From positions 75,022,001 through 75,086,000 of the forward strand of contig CM077597.1 in assembly GCA_039654915.1 (NCBI GenBank): DNA of 64,000 bases, read 5' to 3'. Origin of the DNA: Aquilaria yunnanensis. Its lineage: Eukaryota; Streptophyta; Magnoliopsida; Malvales; Thymelaeaceae. The position numbers and the translations under genes were made by a program. Below are positions 38,950 through 50,934 of the stretch, piece after piece; position 1 is the first letter of the stretch, and every line of letters begins with the position of its first letter. The notes beneath the pieces are model-generated. The model had not been told where the DNA came from and did no database searches. It saw nothing but the letters and a program-made list of their open reading frames with translations.

Positions 38950-41789
38950 ACTACAGACTCATCTAAATCTGTATTAGGTTGGTCATCTGACCATACACTT
39001 GAATCATCGCTGTCATCATCATGCTCATCTCCTTCTCCACCATCTCTACCCTCAAAATCTTCATGCTCTTCATGTTTGCCCTTGTCATCAAGCCCTTCTC
39101 TCTTTAAATCCTCATCATCACTGTCATCGACCTCTAGTGACTTGTCCCCATCACTATCAAATTCTTTCTTCTACACCATTTCTTTTCCTAGACGATGTAG
39201 CTTCTTTAAGGGCCCAAAATATTGTGTTGAACCTCCACATGTTACCTGGAACCATAAGTGAAAAGAATTATGTTTAGTTAAGTAATAACTATATGTAATA
39301 ACCTACACCTACACGCTCCAAACAAAATTTCTTGGCATCTTTCTACATCTAGTCTATAACAGCCTTTTAAGCCCAGTGACCAAACAAAGCAACTTCTCTA
39401 CAGTGTCCCTCCTCACCTATAAACACATGTAAAATCACAAGTTGAATTCCATTTTTATATTGAGTAGAAAGGGCATGGTAAACTTACCATTTTTATAGTA
39501 GGATCAAGTGGTAGGCCCTCAACATCATCATCATCATCAACACTAGGGATTCAGAGTAGCTTAGCTTCTCCTGTCTCGAGATCGAAAAGCAACATATCTG
39601 CATTGGGAGCTGTATTTCGGTCTCTTCTAGTATTCATATGTTTTCCTACGCATGAGGTGCAGTGGACATGGATTCCCCAACTAGGGGTGAAGGTTTGTGA
39701 CCCTAACCCAAAACTCAATCCGAAATTTGACATATAGGGTCGAGTTCAGGTCAGGTCAATGTATAGAATAAATGGTATTTGGATTAACTTAAACTCGAAC
39801 CAATTTTAAGAAATAAAAATCAGTTGGATTGGGTCAAACCCAACTTCTCCTAATTAACCCAAAACCAAGGCCCATTAGCTATCTAAGCCCAATTCCTTAC
39901 CTCAGCCCACTACCTCTCCTAACCCTAAAATCCCTCAATCCCTTCCTCAACCGTCACAAACTCTCAACTCACATCTCACCAATGTGTCTTTGTGATTTTG
40001 TCATCCAGCCCCTCCTTAGCCCTGCGGCTTACCCACCACCCTCCAACCCCTCCTTAGCCCTACCGCTCTCCCACCATTTTCCCTCACTTTGCGGCTTCTC
40101 TCTCGAGGGCTTCCATTGCCTTGTGCCGCCATTCATCATTGTTTTTTTGGCCATTGTCATCCTCGAGGTTGGCTCACCATCCTTTAATCCTCCATCGACA
40201 TCCTCTAGTTTATGCTCATTGTCGTCTTTGGGTTGGCTCACCAGATCCGCTGTCATCATCCTCAGGTTGGCTCACCAGGTCATTGTCGTCTCTCAGGTTG
40301 AACGCATGCACACAGTTGTCGATCTCCTACCTAGCGGACTAATGCATATAGATCATCCTCTAGCCATTCATCTTCATTACCGTCGATTTGGTCAATCACC
40401 ATCAATTTGGTTAGTGGTGGAGAAGGAGAACGAATGGGAAAGAAGCTGGTGAAAGAAGTGTAGTCTGAAAGTAGGTCAAATCCAATCCAATCCTATCCAA
40501 ACCTATTATTTTCAGGTTAGGGTCGGTTCAGATTATCTCTTTATTTTGGGTCAATTCGGGTTGGGTTTTTTGGGATTATGAATGACTCCATTTTTTTCAA
40601 GTTCCAACCCAAACCCAACGCAAACTCGAAACTTTCACCCGTAGCCCCAGCTAAGGCACTGGATGTATCAAGATTAATGCCTTTCATCGCTTAGGAAAAC
40701 TCATTCTACATGGCCACCCACCACAACTGGGTTGTACTAAATTCCAAAATGATGGTATTTTTATCCCACATCATTCCCCCAAGTGCCACCACCATTTTTT
40801 CGTGTCACCATTTATTGTTCAATATAGATGTTGGTGGCAAGTGGGGAACCATTTTCTCATGTTCTGGTAGGTGGTTAACATACTGTCAAAATACTCTCTC
40901 TGCAAGATACCAAGCTCTACCACATGGGCTCTGAAGCAAATGTCGGATCATGAATGGATCGAGACTCTATTTAACATAATCAGGATTGTCATTAAAGTAT
41001 TTCTCCCATGGCCACCATCTCACGCCGTCATGATTCATCATCCTAAACAAATCAAGGTACATTTCTGTGCCACTTACCATTCCACCCAATTGTCCCTCTA
41101 CATAATGCTATGCTCTAAGGTATGTCCCTCCACCAATCAAGTGTAGGTTAGGTCCAATGTCTACAAAATGCTTACAAGCCCAAGTCTGTTATGGGAAACA
41201 ATTCCTACAGATTAAATATTTGATAAGCTAACAATTATTTATAATTTGATACTATAATAACTACTATAGTTACTTGTCAAGCTTGCCAAAAGCCACCGTT
41301 TCCTTGAGTAACCCTATTAATATCATCCATGTATAAGTAGAGGTTGTCTAATGCAGTGCTTCCCCAGTTTTACGTACGCAGTTGAAGGATGTTCGCTACA
41401 GCTAAGATCCACCATGTGTGAAAGCTACTAGTGCTCATGTTACAAAATATGGTTGTTCCAAGAAAGGTAGCTAAGAAAATATGGACCAAATGTTTTTTTC
41501 TCTCCACAATATTTGTGCGGTAAGCTCTATAACTATTTCGTACTATTGTGAAGCTTACCTTCTTCTTCTGATGAAATATCTCCCAACAATCAACCATTAG
41601 TTCTAGGAAGCGGGATGCATCTTTGTATATTTTCACTTGAATGGGTAACCTTTGCCCACTACAACACAGGCCGAGGATTGCAACAAAATCAATAGGTGTC
41701 ATGGTCATCTTACCCACATATAGGAAGTGAAATGTGTGGGTTGTATCCCACCAAAAATGATTAAGTGCCCAAAATAAAATGTTTGCCAT
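38950..41789 (-). pseudogene. Plant mobile domain (PMD) protein gene, decayed
   Basis: The open piece at 41370-41789 reads HFWWDTTHTFHFLYVGKMT and MTPIDFVAILGL, the diagnostic start of the plant mobile domain found in transposons and in MAIL1-type host proteins. Weaker matches continue leftward to about 40650. After a hAT insertion (39682-40643) the strand encodes an acidic, Asp/Glu-rich stretch (38950-39170), a usual C-terminal feature of such proteins. Stops break the frame. PMD genes commonly travel in MULEs and gypsy elements; its position between MULE transposase and peptidase remnants suggests cargo of one element. Confidence 0.65.
39682..40643. mobile_element. Non-autonomous hAT-like element, 962 bp
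   Basis: The termini TAGGGGTGAAGGTTTG and (inverted) TACGGGTGAAAGTTTCG are flanked by 8-bp near-matching duplications TCCCCAAC (39674-39681) and GCCCCAGC (40644-40651). Inner sequence near both ends is rich in AACCCAA words in inverted orientation. No transposase. A 207-codon open frame inside is low-complexity and not supported as a gene. It interrupts the PMD gene. Confidence 0.6.
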
Positions 41790-41997
41790 AGTAGTTTGAC
41801 TTTAGTGCTTTTACTCCATAAAACATCCAAATGGCTCAAACCATATCCTTCATGGTTTTTGGGAATTTATTAAACCAGTTCAAAAGCAGTTTGATACTTC
41901 CATGTCGACAATAAGAGCTAAGGCGATGTTGTGTACATAATTAGGCACCAATTAGTTAGTTGCAATAAGATATGCAACATATGATGAATGAAGGAAA

Positions 41998-42290
41998 CTA
42001 AACAAAAAAAAAAGCAACAAAAAGACAAGAAAGACAACAGGGAAGATAATTAGCTGACAAAAACAACAAAAAGCAATAGAGAGTCAATAAAGGTGACATA
42101 GAAATTAGAAAGGTGACGCAAGAAGCAGAACTAATGGAAAGTGAATAAAGGCAATAAGAAATGAAATAAGCAATAGTCATGCACAAGCGACAGAGAAGCA
42201 ATAAAAGTGAAGAAACAACTAAAAAAGTTGTAATGACCACAAAAAGGCAATAAAAGCTACCGTTTTAGTTCAAGTGTTATCGCTTTTTTT
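41998..42290 (+). repeat. A-rich ~20-bp motif array, block 3
   Basis: Units such as AAAAAGCAATAGAG, AAAGGTGACATAG, AAAGGTGACGCAAG, AAAGGCAATAAG, AAAAAGGCAATAAAAG recur every 18-25 bp upstream of the PMD gene start. Confidence 0.5.
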
Positions 42291-42839
42291 AGCAACCTAT
42301 CGATTTTCTATATATGGCATCATTTTTATAATTTTCATCACAAAATTTGAACATAAAAAATCAAGGACAACCCCAATCTAGCCAAATTTTGGACATTAAA
42401 GTAGTGACAAAAAAGATTGCGAGCATCTTACTAGGTGTGAAGGGTGTGAGACGTGTGACTTCGGATCAAGGTGAATTGTCCTTGACTACCAGAACAGCTT
42501 GTTGGGGGAAAGCATTTTGATCATTAAAGGCTTCAAATCACAAGGTAAATCTTTGATGAAAAAGGATGGGTCGACTTGTGCCATTGGTTGCAGATGAATA
42601 GGGGTGAGACAATTGATTTAGAAGAGCTTGGTGATGGCAGAAGGGGAGGTTATGGCAATTTTTGGTAAAGGAGAAGTTACATCGGTTATGGGTGAAAATT
42701 TGTAATTGTGGGTGAATCTGAAAGTGAACAAGTTATTGCAGTGATGGGTATGGTTGGTGTAAAAATTAAGTGAAAGGCCCAAATACATTGCATTAAAAAA
42801 AACTAAGCTCAAGCCCAAAAGATTAGGTGGTGGGCCAGG

Positions 42840-44090
42840 CCCAAATATAGTTAGGCCCCTAAGTGAAAACTAGCAGTTCATAAGTAGACCCCTAAACGTA
42901 AACTAGAAGACCCCCTAAACTGAACCATGACCCCTGAAACTAAACCAAAAAAACCCGCGGTTCATCATGGAGCCCCTAACGTAAACCAGCGGTTCAGAGA
43001 TAGGCTCTTAAAGGTGAACCATAAGACCCTTGAAAATTGAACAATAACACTAGTGGTTTACTACTAGGCCATTCAATGTAAACTAGTCGTTCAGGAATAG
43101 GCCCTAAAAGTGACCCACATGACTCCTGAAACTGAACCATAAAAATTAGTAGTTCATTATGTGGCCCCTAAACGTAAAGTAGTGGTTCAAATTTAGGCCC
43201 ATAAAGGTAAACCATATGACCTCAGAAACTGAACCACAAAACAAGCAGTTGACTATCAGGCCCTTAAACATAAACCGGTGGTTCATGAATAGGCCCTAAA
43301 GGTGAACCATATGACCCCCAAAACTAAATCACAAAAAACAGTGGTTTAGTTTAGTCAAGGTAAAACAAATGACCCTAGAAACTAAACCACAAAACAAGCG
43401 GTTCACTGTGAGACCCCTAAATGTAAACCAGCGATTCAATAATAGGCCTTATAGGTGAACCACATAACCCTCGAAACTGAACCATAAAAACCAGCAGTTT
43501 GTCATGGGGCCCTTAAACCTAAACCAGCAGTTCAGATTTAGGCCCCTAAAGGTAAACCACAGGACCTTAGAAACTAAACCACAAAATAAGCAGTTAATTA
43601 TTTGGCCTTTAAACATAAACCAATGGTTCAGGAATATGCCTTAAAAGTGAACCACATGACCCCAAAATTGTACCACAAAAACCAGTAGTTCATCATCTAG
43701 CCTCTAAACGTAAACCAGTGGTTCAGATTTAGCCCTTAAAGATGAACCACAGTACCCCAAAAATTGAACCACAAAACAAATGGTTCACTATTAGGCCACT
43801 AAATGTAAACTAGAGATTTAGGAATATGCCCTAAAAGTGAACCACATGACCCTGAAACTAAATCATAAAAACCAGCGGTTCATCATGTGGCCTTTAAATG
43901 TAAACCAACAGTTCAAATTTAGGGAGCTAAAAGTGAACCACAGTACCCCAAAAACTGAACCACAAAACAAAATGGTTCACTATCAGGCCTTTAAACATAA
44001 ACTAGTGGTTCAAGAATAGGCCCTAAAGGTGAACTACATGACCCCTAAAACTAAACCACAAAAACCAGTGCTTTAGATGGGGTGAGGGAC
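42840..44090. repeat. Tandem array, ~95-bp monomer with ~190-bp dimeric order
   Basis: About 12-13 diverged units each contain AAACCAGYGGTTCA and GTGAACCACA words. Two monomer types alternate: one with TTCAGGAATAGGCCCTAAA (43080, 43275, 43620, 43810, 44000) and one with TTCAGATTTAGG (43180, 43520, 43715, 43905). The spacing of like units is about 190-195 bp, with one shortened interval near 43340-43430. It is non-coding. Confidence 0.8.
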
Positions 44091-44142
44091 TAGCTCATCG
44101 CTTTTAGCATAGCATTAGCATTTTTATTTTTCTTGTTATCAC

Positions 44143-45026
44143 TGATGCCCTTCAGCATCTCCACTATGTGGCATGGTGAGATTGGCAGGAACTTCTTCAG
44201 GAACGCCTAGAGAGAGAGAACGTGCTGGAGGAGATCACCTGAAACACTCAGAAAATAAGGGTTAGGAGGTCCCCGGAGTGTTTTTTCGGGGAGGAGCCTC
44301 CGACGCCCAAGTTTGTGTTTTTGAATGGGAGAAGAGTAAGGACCAGAGAGGTTCTTTTTCTTATGGAGTGTTTCTAAAGAAGGGGAGAAGAAGATCCCTT
44401 ACTGAAGCCGTTTCCTTAGTATATAAAGGAGGAGGTGACCCGTTCAGATTATGACACGTGTACAATCAGATATAACCTATATTTCTGGGCGTGGGGGCCT
44501 CTAGCCGCTGTAGGCCCCTCGGGTCATGAGCTAGGGTTGTCATAAACCTACATGACAGAACATGTGCGGCGACGGCGCGTCAGAGCGCACATGAGGGCGG
44601 CATGTCACTCATGAAGGCGACATGTCAGAGGCTCCTTAAATGCTCCTGCCATATTCCTGGGGTTCTTTCGGTTAAGGTCACCCTTCGGAGTAAGGGTCCT
44701 TCTTCCGAAGTCTCCTTAGTAGCTCGAGAGCTCCCTCGGTACTGAGGTTCCTCATTTGGGGGTGTTTCCCCTGCTGAAGATAGCTGGTTCTTCTCCCCCA
44801 AAGCTGGCCTAATTGCCTTTCCGAGGTTAGTATTCGCTATTTTTTCGAGATCGGTATTACCGTTCTCAAGGGAGCTGATGGACTCTTGAGGTCGTGTGCC
44901 CGAAGGTGTCAAACCCCTTCTTTCCGAGGTCCGTGCTCATACCCTATACGGGTGACACTTGACTTCCTGAGCGTGGCGCTTGACCGAAGCTCATGTGTCT
45001 AGAGGGCGATAGCACTTCGGCTATCA
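44143..45026 (-). repeat. 3' LTR of gypsy element 1 (884 bp)
   Basis: It matches 49940-50822 nearly throughout. Ends on plus are TGATGCCCTTCAGC and CTTCGGCTATCA. It shares the block GGAGCCTCCGACG with the LTR of gypsy element 2. Confidence 0.9.
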
Positions 45027-45047
45027 CATGCCCCCCCCCTCAGAAAG
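45027..45047 (-). other. Polypurine tract of gypsy element 1
   Basis: Directly inside the 3' LTR, plus CATGCCCCCCCCCTCAG reads on minus as CTGAGGGGGGGGGCATG, the expected plus-strand primer site. Gypsy element 2 has the equivalent beside its own LTR. Confidence 0.75.
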
Positions 45048-45478
45048 TCGAAGTGAAGACTTCAGCTGTAGATTCTAGAGGCACCTTACAGGACTTGGAG
45101 TGGGATGCCTTCGCAAAAAGAGGTACTTCACTGCCCGAAGGCATGCCCTACCCGTTCGGGTGTTACTATTTGTTTTTTGATCAATCCCTTGGTGTTCTCG
45201 AGATGCCCGGTCTTTTTATTTTTGCTTTTTCTACTGCAGGCCAATGGACCGTCACGTCTCGTAACCAGGCGTGTCAGTCTAAAGTGACGTGCTTGAATTT
45301 TCGGGGTGTCAGAAAGCGTGTCCTCGTTATATGCATTGGATGACACGTGGCACGCAGCGATTGGGAGTGGACGGCTCGGTTACGCCAGCCACGTCTTTTC
45401 ACCTTCAGAGAGCAATAATGGTGATGATTCGCCTTCGTAGAAAAGTTATGACGTCGATTCGGTTACCCTTCCTTGGTC

Positions 45479-45486
45479 TATATAAA
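45479..45486 (+). promoter_or_regulatory. TATA box of the antisense gene (gypsy 1 copy)
   Basis: TATATAAA lies about 280 bp upstream of the antisense gene's ATG, in a region aligned with the TATAAATA of the gypsy 2 copy. Confidence 0.55.
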
Positions 45487-45760
45487 CCCTTAGCCCGTCA
45501 TAACCTTCATTTGCTCTCCTTTGCTTCTGTTTTGCTCTCGTCTGCTCTAGAGCTTTTTCCTCTCTTTTCGTGGTGGCACCAGTGGCGGAGCAATTTCCGG
45601 CCACCACTCACAACAGCGTCTTCTAATCTAGACTTCGGCAAGACCTTCGATGGGTTTCCTTTTTAGTTACCCGAAGTCATTTTTCCCTTTCCTGAAGTCC
45701 CTTTACTCTTTTTCCGAAGTCCTTTCTTCTTTCCCGAACATGTCTTCTCTTATCCCCCTT

Positions 45761-48233
45761 ATGTCTATCGACCTTATTCCTAAGAGTTGGCAGCCTCTCA
45801 TGTCCCATCCTTGCTGCTCCACCCCAGAAAAATTGGAGAAGCGGACCACCAAATTTTTCCTTCCCTCCTACGCCACCACCAGATTACCTTGCCTTGGGCA
45901 TTTTAGCTTTATGAACAATGATAATGAGATCACCGTTTTCCGAGCCCAACTGAGGGCCAAACTTCGGTTTCCTCCCCCGAAGATGATTTGTGACTTTTGC
46001 CAATTCCATGGCATAGCCGTGAATCAACTTCCTCCTAATTCATATTGCTATTTTAATGCCTTCCTCTGCATGTGTGGGGTCTTCAAAATAGAGCCCCATT
46101 TCATTTTGTTCATGCAGTATTACAAGCTCTATCCGGTCCCGAAGGGTGGCTTTTATTTCATGCTACCTCGGGGATTTGGGAGCAAGAAATATATGTTCAC
46201 CTTTGACACTAAAAATAGTTGGCGAGGGTGGCAAAAGAAATTCTTTTTCCTGAAGGTGGTAGAGGCCTGGTCGTACATGACGACTAGGTGGGCTCGGGGT
46301 AAGCTGGAGACGGATGTCGGGGACCCTAAAAAGCTGCTAACTCCCGAGTTGGTGGCGAGGTTTGTGGACTTCGACAGCCGTATTCGGGCTGTCGCTGACT
46401 AGGATCCCGAGGTCCCTCTGCGCTCCTTATTCCCTTTCCCCATCAGATGGCAGCTTATGACCGAGGAGGTCCTTTGGGAGCTAGGGGTTGTTAAGGAGCA
46501 CAAGACGGACCTCGCCATGCCAGCTCCTGCCACCAACGGGAAGAAGTCCTGGCTAGCGATGCTCCTTCGGAGGGAGCTCACCTACGAAGCCCTTTATGAA
46601 AGTAAGTTTCTTTCGCAATTTCTAGTATAAGTATTCACCTGTACTTACACTAATATTTTCCTCCTTTTTCAGAAATGGGCGACCATTCAATGGCTTTCTA
46701 CAAATCCCTCTTCCTCGGTCAAGCCGAGGAGGGGGATCAGACGAAGAAAGGCGCCCTCAAGAGGCGCAAGACTTCGAGGAGTTGGCCGTCTTCGGCTAAG
46801 AAGAAGAAGAATAACCTCCTTCCCCCTCCCCCGGAGGACGCTACTGAGGTTGACAGGGAGCCTGAAACTCCCGCCGAAAAGCCTGAAACTCCCGTGGACC
46901 CTTCCGCCAAGGTCACCAGTACTGCTTCTCGGAGCCCCGTTCTATCGGCTGATATTTTGGGCTCTTCGGCGGCAGACCCTTATACTGAAGAGCTCAAATA
47001 GCGCCGAAGGAATAAGGGCAAGCATGTCCCTGTCGACGTGGAGAAGGTTCGGGACTCCGACGACGACGTTGCTGAGGTTGCGCCAGGTTTGCCCCTTAGA
47101 CATTCTTACTCTTAATCTCGTAGATGTATGATTAAGAAATTTTGTCTTTATGAGACTTTTTTCTTCGTTTTTGCAGAGGAGCTGGCGTCTTCAGCTTGGG
47201 CGATTGACCACGCCCGAAGGCGGGCTCTTCGGGATTCCCATATCCCGAAGGACAAGGTTCCCAGGGAGCCTTTCTGGTCTTTCACGGAGGACATGAATTT
47301 GTTCTCCGAGGATTGCCGGGAAATGGCTCCCCAGATGGCAAGGGGCATGCTCACCTAGGCTTCCTTCAAGGCAATTGCTGAGGAGTGTGCCAGTGAGGAT
47401 TCCCTTGCCATTAAAATTTCTGAGCACGCTGCTCAGGTACTTCTTTAGGCCCCCTTCTTTTTGCCTTTTTCTCCCATTTTTTCTAAGTGTTTGGCTTTCC
47501 GCATGCAAACTTGGCTAAGTGTTTGTTCTCCATTTTGCAGTTCCTGGGGTATAGTGGATACCTTCGGGCTTGGGCAGCAAAGCAATCTTCGGTCTGAGCT
47601 TGGGCCGAAGATCGTCTGGAGAAGGCCAAGGTTTTCTGTGCCAACTCAATTATGAAAAATGCTGAGTTGAGCAAGATAGCCAATGAGGAGGTTGCCAAGC
47701 TTCGGGAGGAACTCTTGAAGGGGCAAGAAGAACTTCTGAAGGATTTTTCTCAAAAGATGTCTGATCTTGGCACGAAGGTCATCAACCTAACTTCGGCTAA
47801 GGAGGCCTATCAAAAGGGGAAAGAGGAAGACTCTGCTCTCCTGGCGAAGGCCCTTGCTGAGAATGCCAAACTTCAGGCCAAGGTCGAGGCGCTGAAGAAG
47901 GATATCAAGAAGAAGAAGAAGATAAAGACGCTGCAGAAGGAGGTCGCTAATTTGAACAATGAAGTGGAGGACTTCTCCGTCGAGAAAGACAAGGTCGTTC
48001 AGGCGACTAAAGTTGCCTTTCAGGACGGCTTCTGTATGGCTCGCCACTAAGTTCTGGTGAAGTATGCAGATCTCGACCTCTCCTTTCTTGCTGCCCTGGA
48101 TATTCCCGAGTGACCTCGCTGGACCTGGTCTAAGGTCGAGCTCCTCAACTTGCCCTTTGCCCCTCCTCCAGCACTAAAGTTGGTGGCTAAAGACACAGGG
48201 GCAGGAGCTTCTCATGACGCCGGGGTCCCATAG
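45761..48233 (+). pseudogene. Antisense passenger gene of gypsy 1, broken copy
   Basis: It is homologous along its whole length to the open gene at 59351-61699. Inferred exons are 45761-46601, 46673-47086, 47177-47436 and 47541-48233. Exons 1 (841 nt) and 3 (260 nt) have exactly the same lengths as in the intact copy, and all GT..AG borders are kept. In-frame stops occur at 46400 (TGG to TAG), 46999, 47356, 47595, 48048 and near 48112, so no full protein can be made. The N-terminal domain keeps the CDFCQFHGIAVNQLPP and YYKLYPVPKGGFYF motifs; exon 4 encodes a Lys/Glu-rich coiled coil. Confidence 0.82.
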
Positions 48234-48630
48234 ATTTTTTAGGGCTTTTGTCTTCTTCTTTTTCTTTGTATTTTTCTTCTTGTAACCTTCTCCTTGTAAT
48301 AAGGCCTTCTTCATTGGAATTTCCTCTTTCCTTCAAAAATTTGGCTAAGTCTTTTGAGCAATAACTTTTGTTTCCAGTTGTCCCGACCACTTTCGGTCAA
48401 GGGACTTCGGAAAAACATGTTTCACTCGTTTTGCCAACCATCTTCGGGATTCATCTTTGATGAATTCCCTTAGGCAAATTTTTGCCTGCGTTCAGTGGCT
48501 GTATTCGATGAACTTATTGATGGGAAAATGACTCAATCAACTTCGAAAGGAACTTGTGACCTTCGTAAGGACTTGGTTAAGCTGCGTTCAGCAGGAACTT
48601 CTTTAGTGGAAGAAAATTTCTGTACTTAGG

Positions 48631-49002
48631 TCGAAGGACTACATATACCATGATCACTATGAGAATCACTTATGACACTCATATAACGATCCATGAAGTG
48701 TTCTCATGGTGGGTCGGTCCAGTACACAAGTTCTCCAACTTGTACCCATATGTAGACTACATATCTCATATTAGTCTCCACATATGCTAGTCATTATGTA
48801 TTATTGCAACCCGCTCCACAATAATACTAGACTAGGGACGTTTAAGAATATCATTATTCTAGGGTTACAATTATGTTTATTACGTTACGCAGAAACAAAA
48901 AAACAAACAAAATTGCTGGATTAATGCCTCAATAAAATATCATGACTCAATGTGCAAAAATACAATCATCTCATGATTGGCCTTTTGGGCACAACACTAA
49001 CA
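48631..49002 (-). mobile_element. LTR-like segment inserted at the gag/pol junction of gypsy 1
   Basis: On minus it starts TGTTAGTGTTGTGCCC and has the low-complexity, ATG-free composition of a plant LTR. The preceding gag frame is cut exactly at its start. The left boundary is approximate, and no TSD was found. All of pol is absent between this segment and the antisense gene, so the insertion accompanied or followed a deletion. Confidence 0.45.
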
Positions 49003-49770
49003 CTTCACCGTCGGCCTACTCCCAATGAACTGCTGTGTGAAGGCAGTGGACAATTCTTGGAATTCCATGATGGTTCTGAGCGCTAATGAGTTATACCATG
49101 CCATGGCTGGTCCGGCGAGAGTAACCTCAAAGCATTTGCACAAAGTGGCATCATCAGCACCGTGCAAAACCATGATATGCCTATATTTGGTCAGGTGAGC
49201 CTGGGGGTCACTCCGTCCGTCGTAAGTTTCCAAACGAGGCACCCGGAAGTCACTTGGCATGGGCGCCTCGACCACTGCTCGAGTGAATGGGGATTCATCT
49301 CCGTTGAAAGTTTCTGATAACCTTGACCAGACAGGTTTCCGAGCTACCTGTCTTTCTACTCTTTCTAGCCTCTTCAGGATTTTTTCCATGAGGAGAGTGG
49401 CACCGAGGTCTTCTCCTTGCTACTTGGACACTTCCGGCAAAAGAATGCAACGTCTTCTTTTTGGAGAGTAACTTCGATGCCGAGGAGACTGGGATTTCTC
49501 TTCCGGTGAAAAGCTCCTTCGGCGAGGAGTTTTAGGACGCTTGGGGCCCATTTCTCCGGTAGGGCGAACCTTGGGGAGTATATTTTCTGTCGAGGACTCA
49601 TCGCACTGGTCCCCGCTCCCCGAACTCCGGTGAGTTGATTTTGGACTTCTCTCCCGACGAGGTAACGGCGAAGGGGGCCTTCGACCCGAGGGCGGCTGCA
49701 GCCATCTCTGGTCTACTTGCTGCGTCATTTCAGCCACAACGGAACGCTGAAAATCATGTAGAAAGCCCAT
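49003..49770 (-). pseudogene. Gypsy (Tat-like) gag, truncated
   Basis: The minus-strand frame begins at MGFLHDFQRSVVAEM (first ATG after the LTR) and continues through an Arg/Ser/Pro-rich spacer to the gag capsid part: MEKILKRLERVERQ, FRVPRLETYDGRSDPQAHL and AMAWYNSLALRTI. This matches the retrotransposon gag domain of Tat-lineage gypsy elements. One in-frame TAG at 49420-49422 breaks it. The C-terminal part and zinc knuckle are lost where the LTR-like segment starts. Confidence 0.82.
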
Positions 49771-49920
49771 GGTAATCGTCAGAGGACGTTCATCCTCAGG
49801 CAAGGAAGTCCCTGCTGTGGGCTGTTCGGTGGCTGGTTGAATTTTTGGCACGGGCGGGGACTTCTGAAGTCCCTTGTCCTTGGAACACCGAGTCTCAACG
49901 ACGGCGACCTGGGAGTGAGT

Positions 49921-49939
49921 TCCCACAGATGGCACCAAA
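49921..49939 (-). other. PBS region of gypsy element 1
   Basis: Minus TTTGGTGCCATCTGTGGGA directly follows the 5' LTR, the position and form of the primer-binding site in Tat-type gypsy elements. The primer tRNA is not assigned. Confidence 0.6.
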
Positions 49940-50822
49940 TGATACCCTTCAGCATCTCCACTGTGTGGCATGGTGAGGGCAAGAACTTCTTCAGGAACAC
50001 CTAGAGAGAGAGAACATGCTGGAGGAGATCACCTGAAACACTCAGAAAATAAGGGTTATGAGGTCCCCAGAGTGTTTTTCCGGGGAGGAGCCTCCGACGT
50101 CCAAGTTAATATTTTTGAATGGGAGAAGAGTAAGGACCAGAGAGGTTCTTTTTCTTCTGGAGTGTTTCTAAAGAAGGGGAGAAAAAGATCCTTTACTGAA
50201 GCCGTTTCCTTAGTATATAAAGGAGGAGGTGACCCGTTCAGATTATGATACGTGTACGGTCAGATATCACCTGTATTTCTGGGTGTGAGGGCCTCTAGCT
50301 GTCTGTAGGCTCCTCGAGTCATGAGCTAGGGTTGTCATAGACCTACATGACAGAACATGTGCGATGACGGCGCATCAGAGCACACATGAGGGCGGCGTGT
50401 CACGCATGGAGGCGACATGTTAGAGGCTCCTTAAATGCTCATGCTGTATTCCCAGGGTTCCTTCGGTTAAGGTCACCCTTCGGAGTAAGGGTCCTTCTTC
50501 CGAAGTCTCCTCAGTAGCTCGGGAGCTCCCTCGGTACTAAGGTTCCTCATTCGGGGGTGTTTTTTCTTGCTGAAGATAGCTGGTTCTTCTCCCCCAAAGC
50601 TGGCCTAACTGCCTTTCCGAGGTTAGAATTCGCTATTTTTTTGAGATCGGTATTACCGTTCTCAAGGGAGCTGATGGACTTTTGAGGTCGTGTGCCCGAA
50701 GGTGTCAAACCCCTTCTTTCTGAGGTCGGTGCTCATACCCCATACGGGTGACACTTGACTTCCTGAGCGTGGTGCTTGACCGAAGCTCATGTGTCTAGAG
50801 GGCAATAGCACTTCAGCTATCA
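49940..50822 (-). repeat. 5' LTR of gypsy element 1 (883 bp)
   Basis: It matches 44143-45026. Differences are scattered and frequently of the C/T or G/A type, indicating some age since insertion. It is followed by the second ATCAC. Confidence 0.9.
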
Positions 50823-50934
50823 ATCACCTTGTTCTTTTCTTAGTCGTCTTTCATTTTTATAATTGCTCTTTCCATTTCTTTGTCATTTTTCATTTAATTC
50901 AAATGCTTTTTCTATACACTATTTGCCTTTTGGG

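Larger units (their letters stand above)
44143..50822 (-). mobile_element. Ty3/gypsy (Tat-like) retrotransposon 1, defective, 6.7 kb
   Basis: LTRs at 44143-45026 and 49940-50822 with TG..CA ends are flanked by ATCAC at 44138-44142 and 50823-50827, a perfect 5-bp TSD. A polypurine tract beside the left LTR and gag beside the right LTR set the orientation to minus. Inside are a gag fragment, no pol at all, and an antisense four-exon gene on plus. A segment resembling another element's LTR stands where pol should begin. Insertion is into the Ulp1-like gene's downstream region. Confidence 0.9.

Noticed and set aside
39829..40452. 207-codon open frame on plus
   Set aside because: Lies wholly inside the non-autonomous hAT, is low-complexity (Leu/Pro/Ser) and lacks a domain or gene structure.
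42840..44090. CRISPR-like array
   Set aside because: Repeats are contiguous diverged monomers without unique spacers; a plant tandem repeat, not CRISPR.
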